A DNA stretch of 64,000 nt. Source: Xaviernesmea oryzae. Lineage in GTDB: Bacteria > Pseudomonadota > Alphaproteobacteria > Rhizobiales > Rhizobiaceae. A program made the translations under genes and the position numbers. Shown piece after piece: positions 45,560 through 54,497 of this stretch. How positions within the stretch are numbered: position 1 is the stretch's first letter; every line of letters starts with the position of its first letter. The notes under the pieces are model-generated. The model had not been told where the DNA came from, ran no database searches, and saw only the letters and a list, made by a program, of their open reading frames with translations. The DNA is taken from assembly GCF_900177415.1 (NCBI RefSeq), contig NZ_FXAF01000006.1, forward strand, positions 954,001 through 1,018,000. Direction: 5' to 3'.

Positions 45560-46957
45560 ATGATGGAAGCGGCTATCCTCGATGCGGTCAACGGCGGCAA
45601 GCTGGCGCAGCTGGCGGGCCTTGCGGCCCGTTATGCCGATCCCGCGTTCTCGATTGCCCACGGCGGTCACGTCAGGACCATCGCGGCAGGACATTATACG
45701 GTCGCCGGCCTCTCGAAACACGTGCGGCTCGGCGAATTCGTCGCCCATCGCAGCGCGACCGGCATTCACCTCGGCGAGGTCGTTCGGGTGGAGCCGGACG
45801 TCGTCTACGTCTGCCCCATCGAGCCCGGCGAACCGATCGGCATCGGCGACACGGTCATTCGCAAGGGCGCCTTCCGGGTATCGCCCGACGACAGCTGGTG
45901 CGGCCGCACGATCAACTCGCTCGGCGAGCCGATCGACGGCAAAGGTCCGATCACGAAAGGCCTCTCTCCGCGCTCGATTGCCAATACCGCACCGCCTTCG
46001 ATGACGCGTAGCCGCGTCGAGAAGGGCTTCAAGACCGGTGTGCGGGCGATCGACATCTTTTCGCCGCTCTGCCTCGGGCAGCGTCTCGGCATTTTCGCCG
46101 GTTCCGGCGTCGGCAAGTCGACGCTTCTGTCGATGCTCGCGAGAGCCGATGCCTTCGACAAGGTGGTGATCGCGCTGGTCGGCGAACGCGGCCGCGAGGT
46201 GCGCGAATTCATCGAGGATACGCTCGGCGACAACATGGCCAAGTCGATAGCCGTCGTCGCGACCAGTGACGAAAGCCCGATGCTGCGCAAGATGGCGCCG
46301 CTGGTGGCGATCACCATAGCCGAGCATTTCCGCGATCAGGGCGACAACGTCCTGTTCATTGCCGACAGCGTCACCCGTTTCGCCCACGCGATCCGCGAGG
46401 TGGCGGTCGCATCCGGCGAACCCCCGATCGCCCGCGGCTATCCCGCTTCGGTCTTCACGGAACTGCCGCGCCTGCTCGAGCGCGCCGGTCCGGGCGTCGA
46501 AGGCGCCGGCACGATCACCGCGATCATCTCGATCCTCGTCGACGGCGACAACCACAACGACCCTATCGCGGATTCCACCCGCGGCATTCTCGACGGCCAT
46601 ATCGTGCTCGACCGCTCGCTCGCGGAGGAGGGGCGTTATCCGCCGATCAATCCGCTCGCCTCGATTTCGCGTCTCGCCCGCAAGGCCTGGACGGAGGATC
46701 AGGAGAAGCTGGTGTCCCGTCTGAAATCGCTGGTGCACCGTTACGAGGAAACGCGGGACCTGCGCCTGATCGGCGGCTATCGCGCCGGCAGCGATCCGGA
46801 TCTCGACATGGCGATCAAGCAGGTGCCGGTCATTTACGAAGTTCTCAAGCAGACGCCGGGGGAGAAGCCCGCGCTCGATGCTTACACAGACCTTGCGAAC
46901 GCGCTGAGAGCGGCGGCCGGACAGCCGAATCCGCCGTCGGCCATGGCAAGAAGGTGA
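45560..46957 (+). CDS. fliI: Flagellum-specific ATPase FliI
   Basis: 465-residue F1-type ATPase that helps deliver export substrates. Walker A is GSGVGKSTLL (~residue 178), Walker B follows GDNVLFIADSVTRFA, and ERGREVREFIED and GYPASVFTELPRLLERAG are conserved. The first ATG of an ATG-ATG pair is used. An unnamed membrane protein gene follows after 7 bases. Confidence 0.97.
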   Translation: MMEAAILDAVNGGKLAQLAGLAARYADPAFSIAHGGHVRTIAAGHYTVAGLSKHVRLGEFVAHRSATGIHLGEVVRVEPDVVYVCPIEPGEPIGIGDTVIRKGAFRVSPDDSWCGRTINSLGEPIDGKGPITKGLSPRSIANTAPPSMTRSRVEKGFKTGVRAIDIFSPLCLGQRLGIFAGSGVGKSTLLSMLARADAFDKVVIALVGERGREVREFIEDTLGDNMAKSIAVVATSDESPMLRKMAPLVAITIAEHFRDQGDNVLFIADSVTRFAHAIREVAVASGEPPIARGYPASVFTELPRLLERAGPGVEGAGTITAIISILVDGDNHNDPIADSTRGILDGHIVLDRSLAEEGRYPPINPLASISRLARKAWTEDQEKLVSRLKSLVHRYEETRDLRLIGGYRAGSDPDLDMAIKQVPVIYEVLKQTPGEKPALDAYTDLANALRAAAGQPNPPSAMARR

Positions 46958-46964
46958 TGATTCG

Positions 46965-47534
46965 ATGAGCGATCACAAGAACACCGCAGAAGCGGCATGG
47001 CCCAAGCCGGAAGTGCCGCCCTCGCGGCTGGGCGACAAGATGCTGACCGCGGCGGGGATTACCCTTGCGGCGGCGTCGGCCTTCTTTCCCTGGTACGTTT
47101 TCCTCAACGCCGACAAGTTCGGCATCCGCACGGAAACGCTGGGCCGGACCCGCGACCTGCCGCCGGGCATCGCCCGCCCGGTCGTCAGCGTCTCGCCTTT
47201 GGCCATGACCGACAGTTCCAGGGACGATTGGCCGGTTCCCCCCGAGCCGATGGACACGCTGGCCACGGCCACCACGTCTTCGGTCGGCGAAACGCGCAAT
47301 AACGGCAGCTTTCGGGAGGAACAGCCGTTTCCGGGCGGTGGCAGCTTCCGGCTGCTGCATGTCGCCAACGGGCGGGCGCTCATCGAGAACAGCTCCGGCA
47401 TGTACATGGTCCAGGTCGGCTCGACCCTGCCGGACAACAGCAAGCTTGCAAAGTTCGAACAGCGTGACGGCAAGTGGGTGATCGTCACGTCCAGCGGGCA
47501 CGTCTACCAGGACACGGGAACGGCCCGCCCGTAA
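46965..47534 (+). CDS. Flagellar-cluster membrane protein of unknown function
   Basis: 189 residues: a short cytoplasmic start, one hydrophobic segment (MLTAAGITLAAASAFFPWYVFL, about 26-47), a proline-rich linker, and a periplasmic C-terminal domain (FRLLHVANGRALIENSSGMYMVQVG, DGKWVIVTSSGHVYQD) of short beta strands. It sits between fliI and flgB, where I recall a similarly sized unnamed gene in related rhizobia, so it is likely flagellar. I recognise no named family. Confidence 0.8.
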   Translation: MSDHKNTAEAAWPKPEVPPSRLGDKMLTAAGITLAAASAFFPWYVFLNADKFGIRTETLGRTRDLPPGIARPVVSVSPLAMTDSSRDDWPVPPEPMDTLATATTSSVGETRNNGSFREEQPFPGGGSFRLLHVANGRALIENSSGMYMVQVGSTLPDNSKLAKFEQRDGKWVIVTSSGHVYQDTGTARP

Positions 47535-47587
47535 GTCCGACGCAAGGTTATGGGCCTAGGCTTCAGACAAAAGATGGAGAGAAGCCT

Positions 47588-47974
47588 ATGCAACCGATTC
47601 AACTGTTCGAGATGGCATCGCGTCAGGCCGAGTGGCTCTCGGTGCGCCAGGAAGTCGTTGCAGGCAACATCGCGAATGCCAACACGCCCAAATACAAGTC
47701 GAAGGACGTAACGCCCTTCGAAGCGGTTCTGGACCGGACCTACGTCCCCATGGCCCGCACCCATGCGGCTCATTTCGCCGGCAGCGGTCTCAGCGACCAG
47801 GTTGAGATCAAGGAATCGGAACTGAACGAAGAAATCGGCGTGCAGGAATCCGGCAATACCGTCTCGCTGGCCCAGGAGCTGTCGAAGACGGGCGAAATCA
47901 AGCGTCAATACGAACTGAGCACAGGTCTGGTGAAGTCGTTTCACAGCATGATGCTGATGACAGTAAAGAGGTAA
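47588..47974 (+). CDS. flgB: Flagellar rod protein FlgB
   Basis: 128-residue proximal-rod subunit. It has the rod/hook motif near the start ([18 protein letters not shown]) and a C-terminal helix ([15 protein letters not shown]). It starts at ATG 47588 after GGAGAGAAG. First of the compact flgB-flgC-fliE-flgG set. Confidence 0.95.
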   Translation: MQPIQLFEMASRQAEWLSVRQEVVAGNIANANTPKYKSKDVTPFEAVLDRTYVPMARTHAAHFAGSGLSDQVEIKESELNEEIGVQESGNTVSLAQELSKTGEIKRQYELSTGLVKSFHSMMLMTVKR

Positions 47975-47978
47975 GCAA

Positions 47979-48398
47979 ATGGATCCGCTTTCAGCCTCCC
48001 TGAAGATCGCAGGATCGGGAATGGAGGCGCAGGCAACGCGTCTGCGCATCGTTTCCGAAAACATCGCCAACGCCCGCTCCACCGGCGACACGCCCGGTGC
48101 GGACCCTTATCGCCGCAAGACCATCACCTTCGGCGCAGAACTGGACAAGGCAAGTGGCGTGGACCTCGTCGAGGTCAAGAAGCTCGGGGTCGACAACTCC
48201 AAGTTCATCCAGGAATACGATCCGGATCATCCGGCCGCCGACGAGAAGGGCATGGTCAAGACGCCGAACGTCAACATGCTCATCGAGATGGCCGACATGC
48301 GGGAGGCCAACCGCTCCTATGAAGCCAATATCCAGACCATCAAGCAGACGCGTGAGCTGATTGCCGCGACGATCGATCTTCTGAAGGCCGGACAATGA
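47979..48398 (+). CDS. flgC: Flagellar rod protein FlgC
   Basis: 139-residue proximal-rod subunit. It shows the [21 protein letters not shown] motif and the conserved C-terminal [24 protein letters not shown] region. It lies four bases after flgB and overlaps fliE by four bases. Confidence 0.96.
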   Translation: MDPLSASLKIAGSGMEAQATRLRIVSENIANARSTGDTPGADPYRRKTITFGAELDKASGVDLVEVKKLGVDNSKFIQEYDPDHPAADEKGMVKTPNVNMLIEMADMREANRSYEANIQTIKQTRELIAATIDLLKAGQ

Positions 48399-48730
48399 TC
48401 GACAAGATTCAGAACGTAAGCTCCCTTTCGCTCTCCAACGGTCTCGATGAAATCGGCTCGGAAAGCACCTCCGTCTTCGGCGCGCGCGCTTCGACGCCCG
48501 GGCAGAACACGGGCATGGATTTCGCCAGCGTCATCGGCGAAATGGCGACAGACACGATGAACAGCCTGAAGGGCGCCGAATCGATGTCCTTCAAGGCCAT
48601 TCAGGGCAAGGCGAATACCCGCGAAGTCGTGGATGCGGTCCTGGATGCGCAGCAGTCGCTCCAGACGGCCATGGCGCTGCGCGACAAGATCGTCTCCGCC
48701 TATCTCGAAATCACGAAAATGCAGATCTAA
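48395..48730 (+). CDS. fliE: Flagellar hook-basal body protein FliE
   Basis: 111-residue adaptor joining the MS ring/export gate to the rod. Helical C-terminus with [29 protein letters not shown] (two overlapping helix marks). It overlaps flgC by four bases and precedes flgG by 18. Confidence 0.94.
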   Translation: MIDKIQNVSSLSLSNGLDEIGSESTSVFGARASTPGQNTGMDFASVIGEMATDTMNSLKGAESMSFKAIQGKANTREVVDAVLDAQQSLQTAMALRDKIVSAYLEITKMQI

Positions 48731-48748
48731 AATTTTGAGGACGAAGAC

Positions 48749-49537
48749 ATGAGAGCGCTTTCCGTCGCGGCAACGGGCATGGATGCCCAGCAGACCAATC
48801 TCGAAGTCATCGCGAACAACATCGCCAACATCAACACGACGGGCTACAAGCGTGCCCGCGCCGAGTTTTCCGATCTGCTCTATCAAAGCGAGCGCGCGCA
48901 GGGCGTGCCGAACCGGGCCAACCAGGCGATCGTGCCGGAAGGCGCCAATATCGGTCTCGGCGTGCAGACTTCGGCGGTGCGCAACATCCATACCCAGGGT
49001 GAGCTGACCCACACCGAAAACGACCTCGATCTCGCGATCGTCGGCCGCGGCTGGTATCAGATCCAGACGCCGGACGGCACGACGCTCTACAGCCGCGCCG
49101 GCGCCTTCAACAAGAACGCCGACGGCCAGCTCGTCACCATCGACGGATACGCCGTCGTGCCGAACATCACCTTCCCGGCCGATGTCAGCGAAACCCAGAT
49201 CACCCGTACCGGCCAGGTCATGGTCCGTATCGGCAATTCCTCCGATTTCACCGAAATCGGCCAGCTCACCATCGCCAACTTCGTCAACGAAGCAGGCCTG
49301 CAGCCGCTCGGGGACAACCTCTTCGCGCAGACCGCGGCGTCCGGCGAGCCGATCGTCGCGGTGCCGGAGGATCCGGGCTTCGGCTATCTGAAGCAGGGCT
49401 ATCTGGAAAGCTCGAACGTGGACGCGGTCAAGGAGATCACCGATCTGATCTCGGCCCAGCGCGCCTATGAAATGAACTCCAAGGTCATCACCACAGCAGA
49501 TGAGATGGCTCAGATCGTCAGCAAGAACCTGAAGTAA
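48749..49537 (+). CDS. flgG: Flagellar distal rod protein FlgG
   Basis: 262-residue distal-rod protein. N-terminal rod motif ([20 protein letters not shown]), central [23 protein letters not shown]-terminal [18 protein letters not shown]. Length is the standard 260-262 residues. It lies between fliE and flgA. Confidence 0.97.
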   Translation: MRALSVAATGMDAQQTNLEVIANNIANINTTGYKRARAEFSDLLYQSERAQGVPNRANQAIVPEGANIGLGVQTSAVRNIHTQGELTHTENDLDLAIVGRGWYQIQTPDGTTLYSRAGAFNKNADGQLVTIDGYAVVPNITFPADVSETQITRTGQVMVRIGNSSDFTEIGQLTIANFVNEAGLQPLGDNLFAQTAASGEPIVAVPEDPGFGYLKQGYLESSNVDAVKEITDLISAQRAYEMNSKVITTADEMAQIVSKNLK

Positions 49538-49556
49538 AAACAGGAGACGGGCAGAC

Positions 49557-50039
49557 ATGACGTTTAGCCGGAAAAATGCGATTGGCGCCAGGTTGGCCGT
49601 GCCTTTCCTGGCGGCCTTCCTTGCCGGAATGGGCTCGCCGGTGCTCGCTGAAATGGGCACGGCGGTCGTGCCGACGTCGACCATCTATCCCGGGGAAGAG
49701 ATCACCCCGAGCAGGGTCGAGGAGGTCGAGGTCACCAATCCCAATCTGACTGGCGACTATGCCCGGAAGTCCAAGGAGGTCGTCGGCATGGTGGCGAAGC
49801 GCACCTTGCTGCCGGGGCGCACCATTCCGGTTTCGGCTCTCCGCGAAGCCTTCGCCGTCACCCGCGGCTCGGCGATCCGCCTGACGTTCACGATCGGAAA
49901 TCTGACGATCTCGGCGGGCGGCACGCCGCTCGAGAACGCGGGAGTGGGCGACCTCATCCGCGTGCGCAATACGGACTCGGGCGTCACGGTAAGCGGCACC
50001 GTCATGGCCGACGGCACGGTACAGGTGACGGCGAGATGA
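49557..50039 (+). CDS. flgA: P-ring assembly chaperone FlgA
   Basis: 160 residues. Signal peptide in residues ~1-31 (LAVPFLAAFLAGMGSPVLA), then a SAF-type domain (LLPGRTIPVSALREAF, GSAIRLTFTIGNLTISAGGTPLE) that assists FlgI polymerisation in the periplasm. Its stop overlaps the flgI start by four bases. Confidence 0.94.
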   Translation: MTFSRKNAIGARLAVPFLAAFLAGMGSPVLAEMGTAVVPTSTIYPGEEITPSRVEEVEVTNPNLTGDYARKSKEVVGMVAKRTLLPGRTIPVSALREAFAVTRGSAIRLTFTIGNLTISAGGTPLENAGVGDLIRVRNTDSGVTVSGTVMADGTVQVTAR

Positions 50040-51151
50040 GAACGAGCCTCTTCCTCACCGCGCTCGTTCTGCTGGGCTCTCTCCTGGATGGCGCACCGGT
50101 GCTTGCCGATTCGGCACGCATCAAGGACATCGCCTCGCTGCAGTCCGGCCGCGAAAACCAGCTCATCGGGTACGGTCTCGTCGTCGGCCTGCAGGGCACC
50201 GGCGACAGCCTGCGCTCGTCGCCCTTTACCGATCAGTCCATGCGGGCGATGCTGCAGAACCTCGGCATTTCGACGCAGGGCAGCCAGTCCAACGCCAAGA
50301 ATGTCGCGGCCGTCATGGTCACGGCCAATCTCCCGCCTTTCGCAAGCCCCGGCAGCCGCATCGACGTGACCGTCAGTTCGCTCGGCGACGCGACCTCGCT
50401 GCGTGGCGGTACGCTGGTGATGACGTCGCTTTCGGGCGCCGACGGGCAGATCTACGCGGTCGCCCAGGGCGCGCTGATCGTTTCCGGCTTCTCGGCTCAG
50501 GGACAGGCCGCTACACTGACGGAAGGCGTCACGACGGCGGGTCGCGTTCCGAACGGCGCCATCATCGAGCGCGAGCTTCCGTCCAAGTTCAAGGACGCGG
50601 TCAATCTCGTCCTGCAGCTCCGCAATCCTGACTTTTCGACGGCGGTGCGTGTCTCCGACGTCGTGAACAGTTTCGCCACGCGTCGCTATGGCGGCCTGAT
50701 CGCCGAGCCTCGGGACAACCAGGAAGTGATCATTCAGAAGCCGAAGAGCGCCGACCTCACCCGCCTGATGGCCGAGATCGAGAATCTTGTTGTAGAAACC
50801 GATACGCCGGCCAAGGTGGTGGTCAACGAACGCACCGGCACGATCGTCATCGGCGCGGATGTGAAGGTCTCGCGCGTCGCCGTGAGCTACGGCACGCTGA
50901 CGGTGCAGGTCACGGAAACCCCGCAGATCATCCAGCCCGAGCCGTTCTCGCGCGGCGAGACCGCCGTTCAGCCGCAGACGGACATCATGGCGATGAAGGA
51001 CGGTGGTCAGGTCGCGATCCTGAACGGACCGGACCTGCGCACGCTCGTCGCCGGCCTCAATAGCATCGGCGTCAAGCCGGACGGCATCATCGCCATCCTG
51101 CAGGGCATCAAGTCCGCCGGCGCCCTTCAAGCGGAGCTCGTCCTGCAATGA
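50036..51151 (+). CDS. flgI: Flagellar P-ring protein FlgI
   Basis: 371-residue periplasmic ring protein. Signal peptide (~1-24), then RIKDIASLQSGRENQLIGYG, VVGLQGTGDSLRSSPFT and MLQNLGI. It overlaps flgA and motE by four bases at each end. Length fits the family. Confidence 0.97.
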   Translation: MRTSLFLTALVLLGSLLDGAPVLADSARIKDIASLQSGRENQLIGYGLVVGLQGTGDSLRSSPFTDQSMRAMLQNLGISTQGSQSNAKNVAAVMVTANLPPFASPGSRIDVTVSSLGDATSLRGGTLVMTSLSGADGQIYAVAQGALIVSGFSAQGQAATLTEGVTTAGRVPNGAIIERELPSKFKDAVNLVLQLRNPDFSTAVRVSDVVNSFATRRYGGLIAEPRDNQEVIIQKPKSADLTRLMAEIENLVVETDTPAKVVVNERTGTIVIGADVKVSRVAVSYGTLTVQVTETPQIIQPEPFSRGETAVQPQTDIMAMKDGGQVAILNGPDLRTLVAGLNSIGVKPDGIIAILQGIKSAGALQAELVLQ

Positions 51152-51705
51152 CCGAGACCCTGTTCACCATTTCCGTATCCAAAACCCTTGCCCGCCGCGT
51201 TCTTGCAGCCGCCGCAGTCCTGATGCTGGTCTCCCAGGTCGGGGCGCAGCAGCCCGGGGCGGTTTCGGAAACCTCGACGAGCGACGAGATCCAGAGGTTC
51301 TGCACCAATATCGCCGATGCGGCGCGCGACCAGCGTTATCTCCTGCAGAAGCAGGAGCTTGAAAAGCTGCAGTCGGATGTCGACGGCCGCATCCAGACAC
51401 TGGAAGAACGCACCGCGGAATATCAGGACTGGCTGAAGCGCCGCAACGATTTCCTGGCGCGCGCCCAGGCCGGCCTGGTCGACATCTTCAAGACGATGAA
51501 GCCGGATGCCGCAGCACCTCAGCTCGAAGAGATGCGGATGGAGATCGCGGCGGCGATCATCATGCAGCTTCCGCCGCGCCAGTCCGCGCTCTTCCTGAGC
51601 GAAATGGATCCGCAGAAGGCCGGCATGATCTCGACGATCATTTCCAGCGCCTCCGATCCCAACACTTCGAAGACACCTTCCAATACTGCGAAAGCGCCCT
51701 CATGA
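51148..51705 (+). CDS. motE: MotE, chaperone for the periplasmic motor protein MotC
   Basis: 185-residue exported protein. A signal peptide (~11-34, LARRVLAAAAVLMLVSQVGA) is followed by a coiled coil (~55-110, LLQKQELEKLQSDVDGRIQ) and a conserved C-terminal helix region (IIMQLPPRQSALFLSEMDPQKAG). This matches Sinorhizobium MotE, a disulfide-linked chaperone that stabilises MotC. The order flgI-motE-flgH is the same. One cysteine (RFCTNI) is present for the expected linkage. Confidence 0.87.
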   Translation: MTETLFTISVSKTLARRVLAAAAVLMLVSQVGAQQPGAVSETSTSDEIQRFCTNIADAARDQRYLLQKQELEKLQSDVDGRIQTLEERTAEYQDWLKRRNDFLARAQAGLVDIFKTMKPDAAAPQLEEMRMEIAAAIIMQLPPRQSALFLSEMDPQKAGMISTIISSASDPNTSKTPSNTAKAPS

Positions 51706-52421
51706 CGAAACGCATTCCCGCCATCATGGCTGTTCTCTTTCTGGCCGGCTGCCAGAGCCAGACCATCAGGGAGATCGGCAATGCGCCGGCGATGAGCCCG
51801 ATCGGCAGCGGCCTGCAATATGCGCAGACGCCGCAGATGTCCTCCTATCCGAAGCAGCCGCGGCACCTCGCCAGCGGCTATTCGCTCTGGAGCGACACCC
51901 AGGCGGCGCTCTTCAAGGATGCCCGTGCCCTGAATGTCGGCGACATCCTGACCGTCGATATCCAGATCAACGACCGCGCCTCCTTCGACAACGAGACGGA
52001 ACGCACCCGCGACAATTCCACGGGGCTCTCCTGGCAGCTTGGCGTGAGCAATCTTTTCGGCTGGACGCCGAAAGCCGAGGCGACGGGCGATCTCGGTTCG
52101 GATTCCGCCACGGCTTCCCATGGCAAGGGCTCCACGGAGCGCTCCGAGCGGTTGAAGCTGCTCGTCGCCGCGGTCGTTACCGGCATCCTGGAGAACGGCA
52201 ATCTCCTGATCAGCGGTTCTCAGGAGGTCCGGGTCAATCACGAAATCCGCATCCTGAACGTCGCCGGCATCGTCCGTCCTCAGGATGTCGATTCCAGCAA
52301 CATGATTTCCTACGAAAAGATCGCCGAAGCCCGTATTTCCTACGGCGGCCGCGGGCGTCTGATGGAAGTCCAGCAGCCTCCGGTCGGTCAGCAGGTCGTC
52401 GATCTGTTCTCGCCCTTCTGA
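51702..52421 (+). CDS. flgH: Flagellar L-ring lipoprotein FlgH
   Basis: 239-residue outer-membrane ring protein. Lipoprotein signal with lipobox LAGC at residues 14-17, then SLWSDTQAALFKDARALNVGDILTV, IQINDRASFDNETERTR, and a C-terminal GIVRPQDVDSSNMISYEKIAEARI. It overlaps motE by four bases and precedes fliL. Confidence 0.97.
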   Translation: MTKRIPAIMAVLFLAGCQSQTIREIGNAPAMSPIGSGLQYAQTPQMSSYPKQPRHLASGYSLWSDTQAALFKDARALNVGDILTVDIQINDRASFDNETERTRDNSTGLSWQLGVSNLFGWTPKAEATGDLGSDSATASHGKGSTERSERLKLLVAAVVTGILENGNLLISGSQEVRVNHEIRILNVAGIVRPQDVDSSNMISYEKIAEARISYGGRGRLMEVQQPPVGQQVVDLFSPF

Positions 52422-52463
52422 CGAAACCGGGTGAAGGTCTCTTGATTTGAAGGTTTGAAGACC

Positions 52464-52952
52464 ATGGCGGATGAAGCGCAGGCGGCCGACGCCGGAAAAA
52501 GGAAGAACACCGTGATGGTGCTCGCGGGCGTCGCGGTCCTGACGCTGGTCGGCGTCGGAGGCGGCTGGGTCCTCGGCGGCGTGATCGCACCGCCGGCGCC
52601 GCAGCCGGTGCAGACCGCCGAGACCGGAGAGGGCGGGAAGGAGGGGATTCCGCATATTTCAACGCCGGAGAAGGGCGTCGTTCTCCTGGAGCCGATCACC
52701 ACCAATCTCGCTTATCCCTCCGAGAACTGGATCCGGCTCGAATTGGCGCTTGCTTTCAAAGGGCCCCCGGAACTGCCGCTCGCGGAAGACATCCACCAGG
52801 ATATCCTCGCCTATATGCGCACCGTCTCGCTGCAGCAGATCGAGGGGCCGCGCGGCTTTCAGTATCTGAAGGACGACATCCAGGAGCGGATCGACCTCCG
52901 CTCGCAGGGCAAGGTCGCCAAGGTGATGTTCAGGACCTTCGTGATAGAGTGA
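52464..52952 (+). CDS. fliL: Flagellar basal-body associated protein FliL
   Basis: 162 residues: short cytoplasmic start, one membrane segment (VMVLAGVAVLTLVGVGGGWVLGG, about 16-38), then a periplasmic stomatin-like domain (YPSENWIRLELALAF, DILAYMRTVSLQQIEGPRGFQ) that surrounds the stator. ATG 52464 is preferred to the in-frame codon 9 bases earlier. It is the last gene of the rightward operon here. The next expected gene, fliP, is displaced by about 6.7 kb. Confidence 0.94.
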   Translation: MADEAQAADAGKRKNTVMVLAGVAVLTLVGVGGGWVLGGVIAPPAPQPVQTAETGEGGKEGIPHISTPEKGVVLLEPITTNLAYPSENWIRLELALAFKGPPELPLAEDIHQDILAYMRTVSLQQIEGPRGFQYLKDDIQERIDLRSQGKVAKVMFRTFVIE

Positions 52953-52985
52953 AACCAGAGCGGATAGATCGCCCACGCGAACTGC

Positions 52986-53639
52986 CTACACGTTCCTGAA
53001 AAAGTCCGCGATCACCCTGTGCGGTGGCTTCTTGAAGACCAGTGAATATCCCGAACTCTGGAACGCTATTCGATCCGGTTCGGTGTCGCGGTTGACGACG
53101 CTGGTTCCTTGAGCAATCAGCGATCCGCGAGCAATGCGGCACCGACCGATAACCGCCGAATTGGGATAGAGGATGACGCAGTCCTCTAGTATCGGCGCCA
53201 CGCCATGGTTCTTGCCCACAGTGGAATTCTGATAAAGTACGAGGTGATTTCCGTAGGTGGCCTTTGCCAGCACGATACCCACCGAATGGCCGATGAAGAA
53301 GACCTCCGGCAGCTCGACTTCGTAGAATATGTCGATGGCATTCAGAGCCTTGTTGAGCAGGAAAAGCATCGTGCATATGCGCGGTGTGCGTTCTCGACGC
53401 CAGATGGTATTGGCGAGATAGTACAGGAAAATGCAATATTGTGACGAGTGGAGAACGTCGAATTGCCCCGGCTTCCAGACGCTGGACTGACCGATGCAAT
53501 GATCCAGCCGCTTTAGCGCCTCCGGCAGATGCATCGCGACCAGCGGAAATTCGGTTTCATCGCAAAAGGGAACAAGACGACGCAGCTGTTCGCAGCAATA
53601 GTCGGCAAGTCTGTCCGCTTCAAGGTTGAGTATCTCCAT
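52986..53639 (-). CDS. Hexapeptide (left-handed beta-helix) acyltransferase, serine-acetyltransferase-like
   Basis: 217 residues. A helical N-terminal half is followed by a left-handed beta-helix (FFIGHSVGIVLAKATYGNHL, VAPILEDCVILYPNSAVIG, SLIAQGTSVV). It resembles CysE, but where CysE has the catalytic Asp-His pair (LDHATG) this protein reads LAKATYG. It is therefore probably not a serine acetyltransferase and may be an O- or N-acyltransferase for a sugar, or catalytically altered. Codon and base use look less GC-rich than in flagellar neighbours. Last gene of the leftward glycan operon, with GGAGGA before the ATG. Confidence 0.7.
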   Translation of the reverse strand: MEILNLEADRLADYCCEQLRRLVPFCDETEFPLVAMHLPEALKRLDHCIGQSSVWKPGQFDVLHSSQYCIFLYYLANTIWRRERTPRICTMLFLLNKALNAIDIFYEVELPEVFFIGHSVGIVLAKATYGNHLVLYQNSTVGKNHGVAPILEDCVILYPNSAVIGRCRIARGSLIAQGTSVVNRDTEPDRIAFQSSGYSLVFKKPPHRVIADFFRNV

Positions 53640-53657
53640 CGGGAGCTTCCTCCGAAA

Positions 53658-54497
53658 TCAGACGTTTACCCGGCGCACTCCTAGCACGCAGGGCGGGTCC
53701 ACAAGGTTGTCGGGACGTGCGCCGAAGCGCAGCAGGTCGCGCCGGCCGTACTCGTCGGCGATCCGTTCGGCCATTTGCCGCACCGTGACCGGGATGCCCG
53801 AGCAGATGTTCGCCGGTCCCGTTCCGTCGCCAAGCGCGATCTCGGCGATTTGCCGACCCGCCTCGCGGACATCCAGGAAGTCGCGGATCTGGTTGCCGCT
53901 GGTCAGTTCTACCGGCCTGCCGGCGGCGAGCTGGGCGCGCAGATAAGGCACCAGCCGGCGTTCGTCCTCCCCTTCGCCGAAGAGATAGAAGAGACGGCAC
54001 CATGCGAAATCGATCCGGTGTAATGGCAGCCATTGCGACAAGGCGAGAAAGGTTGCGGCCTTTGCCCCCGCATAGGGGCTGACGGGGCGCAGCGGCGTGT
54101 CGGTCGCCAGCATGCCTGCGGAAATGTCGTATTCGAAACACGTGCCCACCCCGACGAAGCGTCTCACCCCGGCAAGTGCCGCCGCCTGCGCCATGCGCAG
54201 CGTGCCTTCGAGGCACACGATGTTTTCCGGAGACTGCAGATATTTGCCGGCTTCGACATACCAGGCGACGTGGATGACGGTTTCGACGCCGTCGAGCGCC
54301 TCCGCCCACCATTCCGTAGATTCACGGAACAGGTCCTTCGTGCGGATCACGCTTTCGATGGCGGAATGATGCCCGAGCCGGCTTTCGGACCCTTCGCGCA
54401 CGACGAGGCGAACGCGTGCACCCGCCTCGGCCAGTGCCCGGAGAACCTGCCGGCCGACGAAACCCGTCCCGCCTGTCAGGAGAACGACCCCGGTCAT
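53658..54497 (-). CDS. NAD(P)-dependent epimerase/reductase (extended SDR)
   Basis: 279-residue extended short-chain dehydrogenase. The Rossmann loop GGTGFVGRQVL is at residues 9-19. VGTCFEYD carries the catalytic Thr/Ser region, and YAGAKAATFLAL the YxxxK pair. Acting after the C-methyltransferase, it most likely reduces the 4-keto group of the nucleotide sugar. It overlaps the methyltransferase gene by four bases. An epimerase role is the alternative. Confidence 0.8.
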   Translation of the reverse strand: MTGVVLLTGGTGFVGRQVLRALAEAGARVRLVVREGSESRLGHHSAIESVIRTKDLFRESTEWWAEALDGVETVIHVAWYVEAGKYLQSPENIVCLEGTLRMAQAAALAGVRRFVGVGTCFEYDISAGMLATDTPLRPVSPYAGAKAATFLALSQWLPLHRIDFAWCRLFYLFGEGEDERRLVPYLRAQLAAGRPVELTSGNQIRDFLDVREAGRQIAEIALGDGTGPANICSGIPVTVRQMAERIADEYGRRDLLRFGARPDNLVDPPCVLGVRRVNV

